Made by a program: the position numbers and the translations under genes. Below the pieces are notes generated by a model. That model was not told the DNA's origin, did not search any database, and saw only the letters and a program-made list of their open reading frames with translations. 64,000 nucleotides of DNA from Streptomyces caeruleatus. GTDB taxonomy: Bacteria; Actinomycetota; Actinomycetes; Streptomycetales; Streptomycetaceae. Where the stretch lies: NCBI RefSeq assembly GCF_001514235.1, contig NZ_KQ948925.1, forward strand, positions 849,115-913,114, in the 5' to 3' direction. Positions 8,654 through 16,990 of this stretch are shown here, in pieces (the stretch's first letter is position 1; every line of letters starts with the position of its first letter).

Positions 8654-11600
8654 CGGGCACCTCCCAGGGAAACCGCCAGCCGGCCGTTCTCCGGCCGGTC
8701 CGGGTCGTTGTCGCAGGTGGCGATCTCCAGCGGGCCGAGCCGCAGCACGCCGTCCTCCCTCTCTCCTCGGTCCGGCTCGAACATCCGTTGCAGCCGGGTG
8801 ACTTGGACGCTCTCGACGCCGGGCACGGCTGCCGCGACGGCGACAAGGCGGCTGAGCCGTACCGGTTCGCCGAAGGTCAGCGCGTCCGGGTGGAAGAAGC
8901 CGAGGCGTCCGCCCGGGAGGCGGCCGTTGCCCAGGACGCGGTACAGCTCGGCCAGGATCTGCCCGTGCTGGTGGCCCGGCTCGGCGCACACGGTCAGCGC
9001 GACGTCCAGCGGGACGAGGCGCGCGGCGCCGACCACGAGGTCGTGGCCGATGCGCCGGTACGACTCCAGCGACTGGGCGACCGAGGTCAGCAGCTCGGCC
9101 GACGGGGCGCCGGCGCCGTACGCGTCGATCGCGACATGCGCCTCCTGGACGCTGCCGGTCCAGCGCAGCTCCGCCGCCGCCCGCTGGACGCCGGGCAGGG
9201 CGGTGGCGAGGGCCGCGTAGTCGTCGGCGGTGACGGCGCGCAGCCGGGTGCGGCGCAGGTCGAGCGGCGCCAACTGGCGTACCTGCTCGACGGGTTCGGG
9301 CGACGTGCCGCCTACGGCCGGGAGCGGGTTGCGGACCACGGCGACGGGCGGCGGCTCGCAGTCGGCCTGGACGACGAGGTGGTTGATGGCCTCCGCGCCT
9401 ACGTTGCCAGCCGTGCCGCCGCCGAGACGGTAGTGCAGGGCGAGACGGGACCCGGGGGTCGGCTTCGCCCCGTGCCGTCCGTCGCCGAAGCGCAGCGCGA
9501 GCCGGCCGTCGTCCTCCAGTTCGCCGACGAAGTGCCGGTCGCGGGGACCGCTGTCGAGCAGGTCGCGGCGCGGCTCCCAGACGGACGTCTCGCCCTCGTC
9601 GACGCGTACGGCGGGCAGGGCGCGCCGCGGGTCCTGGGCCAGGGCGTCGGTCGCGGAGCCGCGCAGCACCGGCTCCTCGGGGTGCAGTCCGGTGGCGTAG
9701 GCGGGGCCCCAGCTGTGCGCGATCTCCCAGGCGATGTGCCCGTCGAGTACGGTGCCGGCGCGGGCGCGTGCCGTGAGGACCTCGACGCGGCGCAGTTTGG
9801 CGTCGAGCAACTCGTCGTTGCGGTGCAGGAGTTCGCGCAGGGCGCGGACGGGGTGACGGTGGAGTTCGATGTGCTCCAGGATCCTCAGGCCGTAGATCAC
9901 GGTGAGTTCGGCGATCTCCTGCTCGGAGAGGCCGTCCCGGTCGCGGGCGCTGCGCCACAGTTCGACGAGTCGCTGCCGGACGCGTCCCGGGATCGCGGCG
10001 ATCCGCTCGGCCTGCCCGGCGGCGACGGTGGCCGGCTCGGGGAACGGCACCGTCTGCGCGACGGGCGCGCGGCCCAGGAGGGGACGGAAGCGGGGCTGGA
10101 TCCCGGGGTAGACGGACTGGGCGAGCAGGGTGCGCAGGGCCGCGGCCTGGGCGTACGCCGTTCCGGGCACGACGCGTTCGTGGCGCTGGCCGGCGCGTTC
10201 GAGACCGAGTCCGGCGCGGTTGGTGGCCGCCTCGCCGACGACCTCGAAGAGTTCGCGGATGTCGTCGGGGGTGAGGGACTCGCCGGATTCCGCGCGGTCC
10301 GTGAGGGCGTTGATGAGCCGGGCGGGGGCGTTGCCCTCGTCGCGGTCGTGGCAGCCGAAGGCGGGAGGGTCGCAGGGGGCGGCCTCGGCGGGGACCTGCG
10401 GGACGGTGCACGTCTCGGGCAGCCCGTGCAGGGTACGGCCGTGGTCGACGAGGACGACGTTGCCGCGGGCGAGGGTGACGTCCTCGACGGGGAGGCAGTC
10501 GCGGCCGCCGCGGGTGGTGAGGCAGAGCGGGAAACGCAGGGCGTCCGCGGCGGCCCAGGTGACCTCCAGGACCGGCTGGTCCTCGATGCGGTCCACGGCC
10601 GGGGTGACGGAGGTCAGGCGGACGGCCTGGCGGTGGCCGGGGTCGGCGTCGCCGGGGGTGCCGGTGCGCGGGCCCTTGACCTCCTCCAGGACGAGCACGT
10701 CGCCGGGCTGCAGGTCGAGCCGGCGGTCCCGGCAGGTCTCCGGGTCGACCCACGCGTCGCGCAGGGTGGCGGAGGTGGCGCCCTTCGGCAGGGTGCACAC
10801 CTCGCCGCCCCAGCTCCACAGGCGGATCGCGTTGTGGGCGACGCGCAGCTGAAGCGGGTCGGCGGTGACGACCGGTTCGAAGACCTCCACCGAGCCGCGT
10901 TCGTCGAGGTCGCCGAGGTCGGCCTCGTCGATGACGGTGCCGGGCTCGGGGCGGTCGTGCGGGTCGAGGGTGCGGACGTCGACGGAGGCGAAGCGGTACG
11001 TGCCGGGCGCCAGGGTGTGGTCACCGGCGGTCTCGACGGCGACGTACGCGCGCGCCGCGCACCCGTCGTGCATCGCGTAGTCGATCAGCCGCACGTGCCG
11101 CCGTACGGACACTCGGCGGCGGGCGGTGTCGAGGTAGGCCTCGGTGGCCACCGCGTCCTGCTGGTAGCTGATCTGGTCACCGGTGTACGCGAGCAGTTCG
11201 ACGAGGGTCACGCCCAGGTCGGCGGGGTTGCGCTCGACCCAGTCGGGGGTGGTGAGCGCGAGCCGGTCCAGGAGCAGCTTGCGGATGGTGTCGTAGTCAC
11301 GGGCGGTGTAGTCGACGACGGGCGCGGCGGGGAAGCCCGGCTGCTCGGGCTCGCCCTCCTTGCAGTCGAAGGGGGTCGGGCAGTCGGGCCGGAAGGCTAA
11401 GGTGGCGCTGTGGTAGCGCTGGTCGAAGCCGCGGAAGGGCTCGCTGCCCGGACGGCCGTACGGGTCCGTCTCGACGAGGGAGAGCCGGTAGCGCGAGGTG
11501 TCGCCGGCCCGGTCGAGGGTGACGTAGAGCCGGTCGTCGAGCTCGGGGTCCTCCTCGCGCTCCACGCTGACGTCCACGGCGGTGATGCCGGTGATGCGGC

Positions 11601-11766
11601 GGCCGCCGTCGATGCGAACGTTCTCGGGGCCCAGGCCGTGCGGGGCCTTGCCGAGGAAGGTGACGGTGAGGAGGAGCCCGTCGTCCCCGACCTCCACGGC
11701 GTCGACACCGCCCAGCTGGGCGGCGCGGACCTTGGCCCGGCGGGAGGTGGCGGTCGTGCCGGTCAT
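8650..11766 (-). CDS. Baseplate J-like wedge protein (Pvc11/Afp11 type)
   Basis: A 1038-aa putative baseplate assembly protein. The N-terminus (residues 1-110) is an extra beta-rich domain. The recognisable core begins around VDYTARDYDTIRKLLLDRL and NPADLGVTLVELLAYTGDQI, typical of the large eCIS baseplate proteins. A typical baseplate-J block follows near residues 750-800 (LALRFGDGRHGAKPTPGSRL, then GGTAGNVGAEAINHL). A Cys-rich stretch (about 430-470) is unusual. The start overlaps the gp25 stop (ATGA) and the end overlaps the next wedge gene (GTGA), indicating translational coupling with its partner wedge proteins. Confidence 0.87.
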   Translation of the reverse strand: MTGTTATSRRAKVRAAQLGGVDAVEVGDDGLLLTVTFLGKAPHGLGPENVRIDGGRRITGITAVDVSVEREEDPELDDRLYVTLDRAGDTSRYRLSLVETDPYGRPGSEPFRGFDQRYHSATLAFRPDCPTPFDCKEGEPEQPGFPAAPVVDYTARDYDTIRKLLLDRLALTTPDWVERNPADLGVTLVELLAYTGDQISYQQDAVATEAYLDTARRRVSVRRHVRLIDYAMHDGCAARAYVAVETAGDHTLAPGTYRFASVDVRTLDPHDRPEPGTVIDEADLGDLDERGSVEVFEPVVTADPLQLRVAHNAIRLWSWGGEVCTLPKGATSATLRDAWVDPETCRDRRLDLQPGDVLVLEEVKGPRTGTPGDADPGHRQAVRLTSVTPAVDRIEDQPVLEVTWAAADALRFPLCLTTRGGRDCLPVEDVTLARGNVVLVDHGRTLHGLPETCTVPQVPAEAAPCDPPAFGCHDRDEGNAPARLINALTDRAESGESLTPDDIRELFEVVGEAATNRAGLGLERAGQRHERVVPGTAYAQAAALRTLLAQSVYPGIQPRFRPLLGRAPVAQTVPFPEPATVAAGQAERIAAIPGRVRQRLVELWRSARDRDGLSEQEIAELTVIYGLRILEHIELHRHPVRALRELLHRNDELLDAKLRRVEVLTARARAGTVLDGHIAWEIAHSWGPAYATGLHPEEPVLRGSATDALAQDPRRALPAVRVDEGETSVWEPRRDLLDSGPRDRHFVGELEDDGRLALRFGDGRHGAKPTPGSRLALHYRLGGGTAGNVGAEAINHLVVQADCEPPPVAVVRNPLPAVGGTSPEPVEQVRQLAPLDLRRTRLRAVTADDYAALATALPGVQRAAAELRWTGSVQEAHVAIDAYGAGAPSAELLTSVAQSLESYRRIGHDLVVGAARLVPLDVALTVCAEPGHQHGQILAELYRVLGNGRLPGGRLGFFHPDALTFGEPVRLSRLVAVAAAVPGVESVQVTRLQRMFEPDRGEREDGVLRLGPLEIATCDNDPDRPENGRLAVSLGGAR

Positions 11767-12158
11767 GCCGTGGCCCTCCCTTCGAAGACGTCGTCGCGTC
11801 GGGCGCCGTCGGCGCGGACGACGTACGACAGGTACACGCGGACGACGTTGTCCTCGCTGACCACGTCGAGGGCCTCCACGTCGATGAGGTCGCCGAGCCA
11901 GCGCTGCAGCGAGGCCTGTACGGAGAGTTCGAGGGTGCTGATCAGCTCGGGGCTGGTCGGGGCGAAGACCAGGTCGAGGAGTCCGCAGCCGAAGTCGGGC
12001 CGCATCACGCGCTCGCCGGGGCTGGTGAACAGCAGCTGCTCGATGAGGTCGTGGACGTGCTCGCCGTGCCTGGCGTGCGCGGTACGGCCGCGGCGGTCCG
12101 CGCGGAAGGGGAAGGCGAGGTCGGAACGGGGCCTGGTTGCCCGGCTGGTGGGGCTCAT
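11763..12158 (-). CDS. gp25/lysozyme-like baseplate wedge protein (Pvc9 type)
   Basis: A 131-aa protein of the T4 gp25 / GPW family, the inner wedge component that binds the first sheath ring. The typical pattern is visible: DLAFPFRADRRGRTA, then HVHDLIEQLLFTSPGERVMRPDFG, then LLDLVFAPTSPELIS. It has no lysozyme active site, as usual for the family. ATG at 12158 overlaps the PAAR gene stop (ATGA); a longer reading upstream would run through the PAAR gene and has no homology. Confidence 0.88.
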   Translation of the reverse strand: MSPTSRATRPRSDLAFPFRADRRGRTAHARHGEHVHDLIEQLLFTSPGERVMRPDFGCGLLDLVFAPTSPELISTLELSVQASLQRWLGDLIDVEALDVVSEDNVVRVYLSYVVRADGARRDDVFEGRATA

Positions 12159-12499
12159 CGGACGGTGACCTTTCGCTGCGCGGCCTGGACGACGGGCGGC
12201 CCCTGCGGCACGAAGGCCGCGGTGAAGCACTCGGCCGCGGAGGTGTCGAGCAGCACGGGCGCGCCGTCGACGGTGATACCGGAGCCGACGGCGGTCCAGC
12301 GGACCGTCACGCACGGCGAGGGCACGCCGTTCACGGTGTGCGGGCAGCCGGTGACCACATAGCTGTGTGCGGCTGTGGCGACGGCGGCGCCCGCGAGGCG
12401 TACGCCGCCGGAGGGTGTGGTGGCGGGCGCGACGCGGCCGCCGTGCGGGCAGCCGATCACGGTGTGAGCGTCGAGCAGGCTCCCGGATGTCCCGGACAC
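12155..12499 (-). CDS. PAAR-like spike-tip protein (Pvc10 type)
   Basis: A 114-aa protein that should cap the spike. Its pattern matches the PAAR-like tip proteins of extracellular CIS: an N-terminal AHTVIGCPHGG and a central VVTGCPHTVNGVPSPCVTV, with Cys/His pairs suited to a metal site at the tip. The start is GTG at 12499, with AAGGA about 5 bases upstream. It sits between the spike gene and gp25, as expected for the baseplate block, and overlaps the gp25 start by 4 bases. Confidence 0.84.
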   Translation of the reverse strand: MSGTSGSLLDAHTVIGCPHGGRVAPATTPSGGVRLAGAAVATAAHSYVVTGCPHTVNGVPSPCVTVRWTAVGSGITVDGAPVLLDTSAAECFTAAFVPQGPPVVQAAQRKVTVR

Positions 12500-12518
12500 G
12501 TTCTTCCTTCCCCCGTTC

Positions 12519-13055
12519 CTATCGCTTGGACGCGATGGTCAACTGGCCCTCGTTCACGTCCACTTGGTTTCCGCGCAGGATGACCTCCGCGCCGAGGCCG
12601 TTGGAGATCACGATGGCTTCCTTGGTGATGCGGATGAACGCCCCGCCCTGGGCCTGCAGCAGAATCCCCTGATCGGGGCCCGCCGGGTCGCTCATCACGA
12701 TCTTGTGCGCCTCGGGTGTCTGCACCACGACGGGCTTGGCCTGCGACGCCGGCTGCACGAGACGGCGGGCATCGGGCGGCAACTCGCCCTGCTCCCCGTA
12801 CCAGCATCCCGTCCACACCGGAAAGCTGGGATCACCCTGCTCGAACTCGACCCACACACCGGCCCCCGGCGCCGGCACCACGAACTGGCCCGCCTGCGGC
12901 CCCGTGAACGGCAGGCAGGGCAGCGCCCAGGTCGACGGCTCGTCACCCAGGACGTCGGGTACCTCGACGGTGATCCGGCCGATGTGCAGCGGATCGTTGT
13001 TGTCCACGACTCGGCCGCGGAACTTGCCGAGGTAGCGATTGCTGGGTGCCGCCAT
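12519..13055 (-). CDS. gp5/VgrG OB-fold spike protein (Pvc8 C-part)
   Basis: A 178-aa spike subunit. Residues 1-90 carry the OB-fold of the baseplate V / gp5 family (YLGKFRGRVVDNNDP, then GRITVEVPDVLGDEPSTWA, then PGAGVWVEFEQGDPSFPVW). The C-terminal 60 residues are beta-helix-like (GILLQAQGGAFIRITKEAIV) and should form the trimeric needle. VgrG is here split into two genes: this spike and the hub encoded just upstream (57-base gap). The start is ATG at 13055 with AGGAG about 10 bases ahead. Confidence 0.87.
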   Translation of the reverse strand: MAAPSNRYLGKFRGRVVDNNDPLHIGRITVEVPDVLGDEPSTWALPCLPFTGPQAGQFVVPAPGAGVWVEFEQGDPSFPVWTGCWYGEQGELPPDARRLVQPASQAKPVVVQTPEAHKIVMSDPAGPDQGILLQAQGGAFIRITKEAIVISNGLGAEVILRGNQVDVNEGQLTIASKR

Positions 13056-13112
13056 GGTGGGGTTGCTCCTGGTTGATGAGTCGTGGGGCGGGTCGGTGGG
13101 GTTACGGGTACG

Positions 13113-14252
13113 TCAGGGCCGGACGTAGTCGCTGCGCGCTTCCAAGCCCTCCCTGGAGAGCGTGAAGTTCTGCTGGAACGAGCCCGGACGCAGGACGTGC
13201 GTCACGGACTTGACGAAGTAGTCGCCGTCGTACGCCCGTCCCGAGCCGCGTACGCCGACGAGCTGGCGGGGCTGGAGGATGTAGCCGTGCCGGTTGACGT
13301 CGAGTGATCCGGAGCCGGAGACGACGTCGGCGGACACGGCGGCGCGGGCGAGGAGCTCGGCCTCGGCCTGCTCGCGCTGGTGCTTGGCAGTGCCGGAGAG
13401 CGTCCGGCGCTTCAGGGCCGGAGTGGGCCGCTTGCCGAGGGGTGGGCGCAGCGGGCTGATGGACGGCTGCGGGAGCAGGTCCGACTGCCGGGTCTCGGGG
13501 TTCTGCCAGCGGGCCTGCGGCTCCTCGCGGGCGGTGCCGTCGTAGGCGAACGTCAGCTGGTCGACGGTGGAGTTGGCGTCCATGTTGACGTTGAGGGCGT
13601 GCTGGCGGATGCCGAGACGGACCTCCGGGCCCCAACGGGCCGAGGACTGGCCGGGGTTGGGGCCGGGCTCCAGGTAGAAGGTGTATCCGTTCGCCCGGGC
13701 CAGCTCGTTGACGTACTGCAGGTCGGTGCTCGTCTGGTAGTGCACGCGGAGGTCCTGGTGGGGAGGCTGGGCCACCTTCTCCTGGTAGACGTCGGGACGG
13801 ATGCCGTAGTCGGAGTAGCGCCGGAGGATGGCGAGGACGCGCTCGGAGGGCGGGAGGTTCGGGTAGCGGGCGGTGCGCTCCTCCAGGTCCATGAGCAGCG
13901 TCAGGTCCTCGCCGGTGACGGTGAGGGTGGAGTGGCCGGGCTGGTTGCTGGCGCCGACCTCGTGGCGGACGATCAGGCCGTCGAAGAGCACTTCGGGGGT
14001 GCCGCGGACGGTGACGGTCACGATGAACCGGGTCTTCGGGTCGAAGAAGCCCTCGGGCAGGAGGGTGCGGCTGATGAGCCCGTTCTTGGTGAGGTCGAAG
14101 GCGAGCTGGAAACCGCTGCGCTCGCCGGCGGTGGCGGTGATCTGCGCGGAGAGCAGCGCCTCGGCGACCTCCGCGGGGACGGGCTTGGCCAGCTTCGGCC
14201 CCATGTGCAGGGTGATGTGTACGGGGCCGCGCCCCACTGGCAGTTCAGCCAT
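13113..14252 (-). CDS. gp27-like baseplate hub protein (phage late control D / VgrG N-part)
   Basis: A 379-aa hub protein that bridges tube and spike. Features are FDGLIVRHEVGASNQPG, YQTSTDLQYVNELARANGYT (the usual 'search for the field, read the position' block of hub proteins) and the C-terminal NRHGYILQPRQLVGVRGSG, then YFVKSVTHVLRPGSF. ATG at 14252 overlaps the stop of the LysM gene by 8 bases, and family homology starts at MAELPVG, so the long upstream extension is not part of the protein. Confidence 0.86.
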   Translation of the reverse strand: MAELPVGRGPVHITLHMGPKLAKPVPAEVAEALLSAQITATAGERSGFQLAFDLTKNGLISRTLLPEGFFDPKTRFIVTVTVRGTPEVLFDGLIVRHEVGASNQPGHSTLTVTGEDLTLLMDLEERTARYPNLPPSERVLAILRRYSDYGIRPDVYQEKVAQPPHQDLRVHYQTSTDLQYVNELARANGYTFYLEPGPNPGQSSARWGPEVRLGIRQHALNVNMDANSTVDQLTFAYDGTAREEPQARWQNPETRQSDLLPQPSISPLRPPLGKRPTPALKRRTLSGTAKHQREQAEAELLARAAVSADVVSGSGSLDVNRHGYILQPRQLVGVRGSGRAYDGDYFVKSVTHVLRPGSFQQNFTLSREGLEARSDYVRP

Positions 14253-14625
14253 GCCGGACTCCCTGCGGACCCTGCCGGAAGTGCCCGGCGAGCGGCACTT
14301 CGACCTCGCGACCGGGCTCGTCGGTGAGCTCCTGGGGATCCAGCACCGGGTTGGCGTCGGCGATCTGCCACCACTGGCCGGGGTCGCCGAAGTAGCGCTG
14401 CCCGAGCAGGTCGGGGCGCTCTCCGGTGCGGACGGTGTGCGTCTGCGTGTCGTCGTCTGTCTCCTCCAGCGGAGGGAGCAACCGTCGTTTGGCGTACCGG
14501 ACTTCGGTCCCGTCCGGCAGCCGGTGCACGCCGATCTCGGCATCGTGGTACCGACTCGTCCGGGGGTACGGGTGGGCCCCCGGTATCACGTCAAGCGCGT
14601 TTTCGTACGGCTCGATGTCAGCCAT
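14245..14625 (-). CDS. Small LysM-domain CIS protein
   Basis: A 126-aa protein with a central linker and a LysM-like module at about residues 63-115 (HTVRTGERPDLLGQRYFGDP, then WWQIADANPVLDPQEL). In many CIS this LysM is fused to the C-terminus of the Pvc7-like adaptor; here it is a separate gene 12 bases downstream of that adaptor and overlapping the hub gene. It probably staples the tube adaptor to the hub rather than binding cell wall, but that is inference. Confidence 0.8.
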   Translation of the reverse strand: MADIEPYENALDVIPGAHPYPRTSRYHDAEIGVHRLPDGTEVRYAKRRLLPPLEETDDDTQTHTVRTGERPDLLGQRYFGDPGQWWQIADANPVLDPQELTDEPGREVEVPLAGHFRQGPQGVRHG

Positions 14626-14637
14626 GGTTTTCGCTCC

Positions 14638-15324
14638 TCAGCCCCTTCCCGCCCCGATGCCGGCGGAGCCGAGCCCCAGCGACCCGATCCCCGCGGTGCG
14701 CGCGGCGGCGGCGAGGCGTTCCTTCTGCGCGAGATGCGCGTAGTACAACTCGGCACCCGGGTGCCCCATCGGCAGATCGCTCACGGTGAGCACCTTGAGT
14801 CCGATGCTGAGCGAGGCCCGGATCGGGTTGAGATTCACATCGAACGCGGACTCGTTGATGGACAGCTCGGTGAGCCGCACAGGCATGACCCTCTTGCTCC
14901 CCCAGGTGAAGAGAGTGAGCGGCATCTCGATCGGAGAGATCTCGATGGCCCCCTTCTTCGACTGCCGGCTCGCTTCGCGCAGTTGCGTGGACGTCGGCTG
15001 CACGAGCATTTCGAGAACGGCGAGTTGAGGGTGGATTCCGTCGGGAGCGGCGATCTCGAACTGGTCGGTGGCGTCGATCTCGGCGGTGAACTTCCAGGTT
15101 TCCTGGGCGGGTCCCTTGAGGCGGAGGGCCTCGTTACGGTCACCGCTACCGGCCCCGCCGCCCCCGGAGTCCCCACCGCTCCCGGCAGTCTGCGGGGAGA
15201 GGCTGCGCTCCAGGGTGTCCGGGTTGAACTGGAGCACGATGATGCGCTGGGGGGTGCCGGTCTCGGGGTCGAGCAGGACTATTCCGGAGCGGATGGGTTT
15301 GGGGATGTTGGCGTAGCGGGTCAT
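14638..15324 (-). CDS. CIS tube/adaptor protein (Pvc7/Afp7 N-part)
   Basis: A 228-aa protein of the CIS-tube family that links inner tube to hub. Signature stretches are VLQFNPDTLERSLSPQ, KFTAEIDATDQFE, LFTWGSKRVMPVRLTELSI and the C-terminal HPGAELYYAHLAQKERLAAA. An internal Gly/Ser-rich patch (about residues 40-52) looks like a loop. ATG at 15324 shares one base with the stop of the immunity-like gene (TGATG); a start 14 codons earlier would add residues without homology. The immunity gene is thus wedged between two structural genes. Confidence 0.84.
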   Translation of the reverse strand: MTRYANIPKPIRSGIVLLDPETGTPQRIIVLQFNPDTLERSLSPQTAGSGGDSGGGGAGSGDRNEALRLKGPAQETWKFTAEIDATDQFEIAAPDGIHPQLAVLEMLVQPTSTQLREASRQSKKGAIEISPIEMPLTLFTWGSKRVMPVRLTELSINESAFDVNLNPIRASLSIGLKVLTVSDLPMGHPGAELYYAHLAQKERLAAAARTAGIGSLGLGSAGIGAGRG

Positions 15325-15863
15325 CACCCCTCCATGGCGGACAGGTGGCCCAGCGCAATGGACCACCAGTTTTCCGGCTCTTCGAAGACGACGGAATTGA
15401 TGCTCATGAGGCGCAGAGAAAGCTCGGCCAGTGAGTCCTTCGCCTCGTCGGGATGGTCGCTTGCGCGGCGCCGGTGGCTGTCGATGAGGTAAATGAATTC
15501 TACAAACTCTGCCAGATTGCGATTAGCTACCTCGAATCGCGGTTTCCCGGCTAGCTGGACCAGGGTCACAAAGCCTTCGTCCGTGTCCAGCGAGAAACGC
15601 ATCTTGGCATCTCCCGGCGGCCCGCCGATGATGACCTCCCGGTGAATCCCTCCAGAGCTCGTCGGAATGTCGATGGGCAAAAGGAACTCGGGGCCACCGG
15701 ATACTTCGGTGGTGAAGAACGGGGGCGCATGTCGAGGCAGGCCGATTTCGGCGAGAAAGCGCGAATCATCTTGAAGCAGGCGGAGCTTCTGTGACTCTTC
15801 GGGTGAAAGTGTGACGATCACCTCGGCTGAGTAAAGCGTTTCGAGGTCCTTGCGTGTGATCAT
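15324..15863 (-). CDS. SUKH-like immunity protein for the CIS-linked nuclease toxin
   Basis: A 179-aa soluble protein. The pattern resembles SUKH-4-type immunity proteins: N-terminal ITRKDLETLYSAEVIVT, an early FLAEIGLP, a central FSLDTDEGFVTLVQL and a helical C-terminus (LRLMSINSVVFEEPENWW). It directly follows, with ATGA overlap, the gene whose C-terminus is nuclease-like, the usual layout of a polymorphic toxin and its antidote. Base use is unlike the neighbours: in 15481-15540 only 26 of 60 bases are G or C. Nothing in it looks structural. The SUKH call rests on pattern recognition; the immunity role follows from family and position. Confidence 0.7.
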   Translation of the reverse strand: MITRKDLETLYSAEVIVTLSPEESQKLRLLQDDSRFLAEIGLPRHAPPFFTTEVSGGPEFLLPIDIPTSSGGIHREVIIGGPPGDAKMRFSLDTDEGFVTLVQLAGKPRFEVANRNLAEFVEFIYLIDSHRRRASDHPDEAKDSLAELSLRLMSINSVVFEEPENWWSIALGHLSAMEG

Positions 15864-16990
15864 TTGTTCTCTCGCTCTTCTTCGCGTCGCATGTCGACGT
15901 GGATCTCGATTCTAGTACCCTTGGTCAGGCCCTTAATTTTCTGTTCGTTGAGATCGTCGTTCATTCCTGTGTTGGTGTCGCCGTCCAGGAGGAAGAAATT
16001 CTTGTAGCTGTCCAGGCCACCCAACTGTAGGTCGACGACGTGATCCACATGCATCTTTCCAAGTCGTGCTTCGACCTGCTTCTCGACGGTGCTTTCCACC
16101 CCCCTGGTTGCGCGAAGTTTGACCATTTTCCGGAAGTTGCTGGTCATAGCGCCAAGCCGTCGGGCGTTATGGTGCGCTTGGGCCCGGTCTTCCGGCGTGA
16201 GCTCTTGACCTGCCTTCGGATGGCTCTTCGGGTGCTTCTTGTCGCGCCACGCATGATAGGAAGGGCTTGCAGCCTTACGGAACGTCTCATCGCGTTCACT
16301 CGCACGCATGATCGCCAGGGACTTGCGAGTGAAGCCGATCAGGTCATATTTGTCCTTGCGGTGCAGTGTGGCCGAGGCAGTGAGTAGCTCGGGGTCCACT
16401 TGCTCACCGGGCTGACCGGAGCGCAGCTTCTCCTTCTGGGCGTTTGCGAATTCGTCACTGATGAGTTCTCGGAAGGCATTCCGGTATTCCTCGATCGGCG
16501 GTTCTTCTGTTTCGGGGGTGCTTGTCTCTGGTTCCGCCTCAAGTCCGTTCTGGACGTCGCGCTCCGCAGCCCTGATCCTTTGGAGCGGCTTGTCCGCGAG
16601 ATCCTTTTTCGCCGCCTCATCCAGTTCCTCGACGAGCTTTTCCATCTTGGTGATGAAATCTGCCTCGCTTTCCGGACCTTTGAAAAAGAGCCAGTCGTCG
16701 AAATTCTCGATGCCCAACGCTTCTTTGAGGCGCTCCTCCCTGTTCGACCCCCGCTCCCCTTGCACGATGAGTTCGAGCTTCTTCCGGGTTGCTTCCGTTA
16801 CGGTCCCCCTTGGGTTCAAGGTGGCCGTGAACCTTGCCGGGTCGGTGCTGTTCACTTCCAGGCTCGACAGCCGGTACCAGGCCTTCCAGGCCAGCATGGA
16901 AGCCTTCAGACGGAACTGCTTGGCGCCCTTTTGGGTCAGCCTGTCGATCTTCGGACGCAGGCGAGCGATGATCTTCTGTAGGCGAGCGTC
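15324..16990. other. AT-rich toxin-tail plus immunity island inside the CIS operon
   Basis: From about 16990 down to 15324 the sequence loses the strict GC-ending codon use of the rest of the operon (for example 26 G/C of 60 at 15481-15540). This stretch covers exactly the last roughly 375 codons of the 2268-aa protein and the whole immunity-like gene; base use recovers at the adaptor gene. This is the expected footprint of a cassette replacement at a polymorphic toxin 3' end. The right border lies after the Lys/Pro repeat linker, a likely recombination site. Confidence 0.6.

Noticed and set aside
8479..11400. Long plus-strand open frame opposite the two baseplate-J genes
   Set aside because: Composition shadow without recognisable domain or ribosome-binding site.
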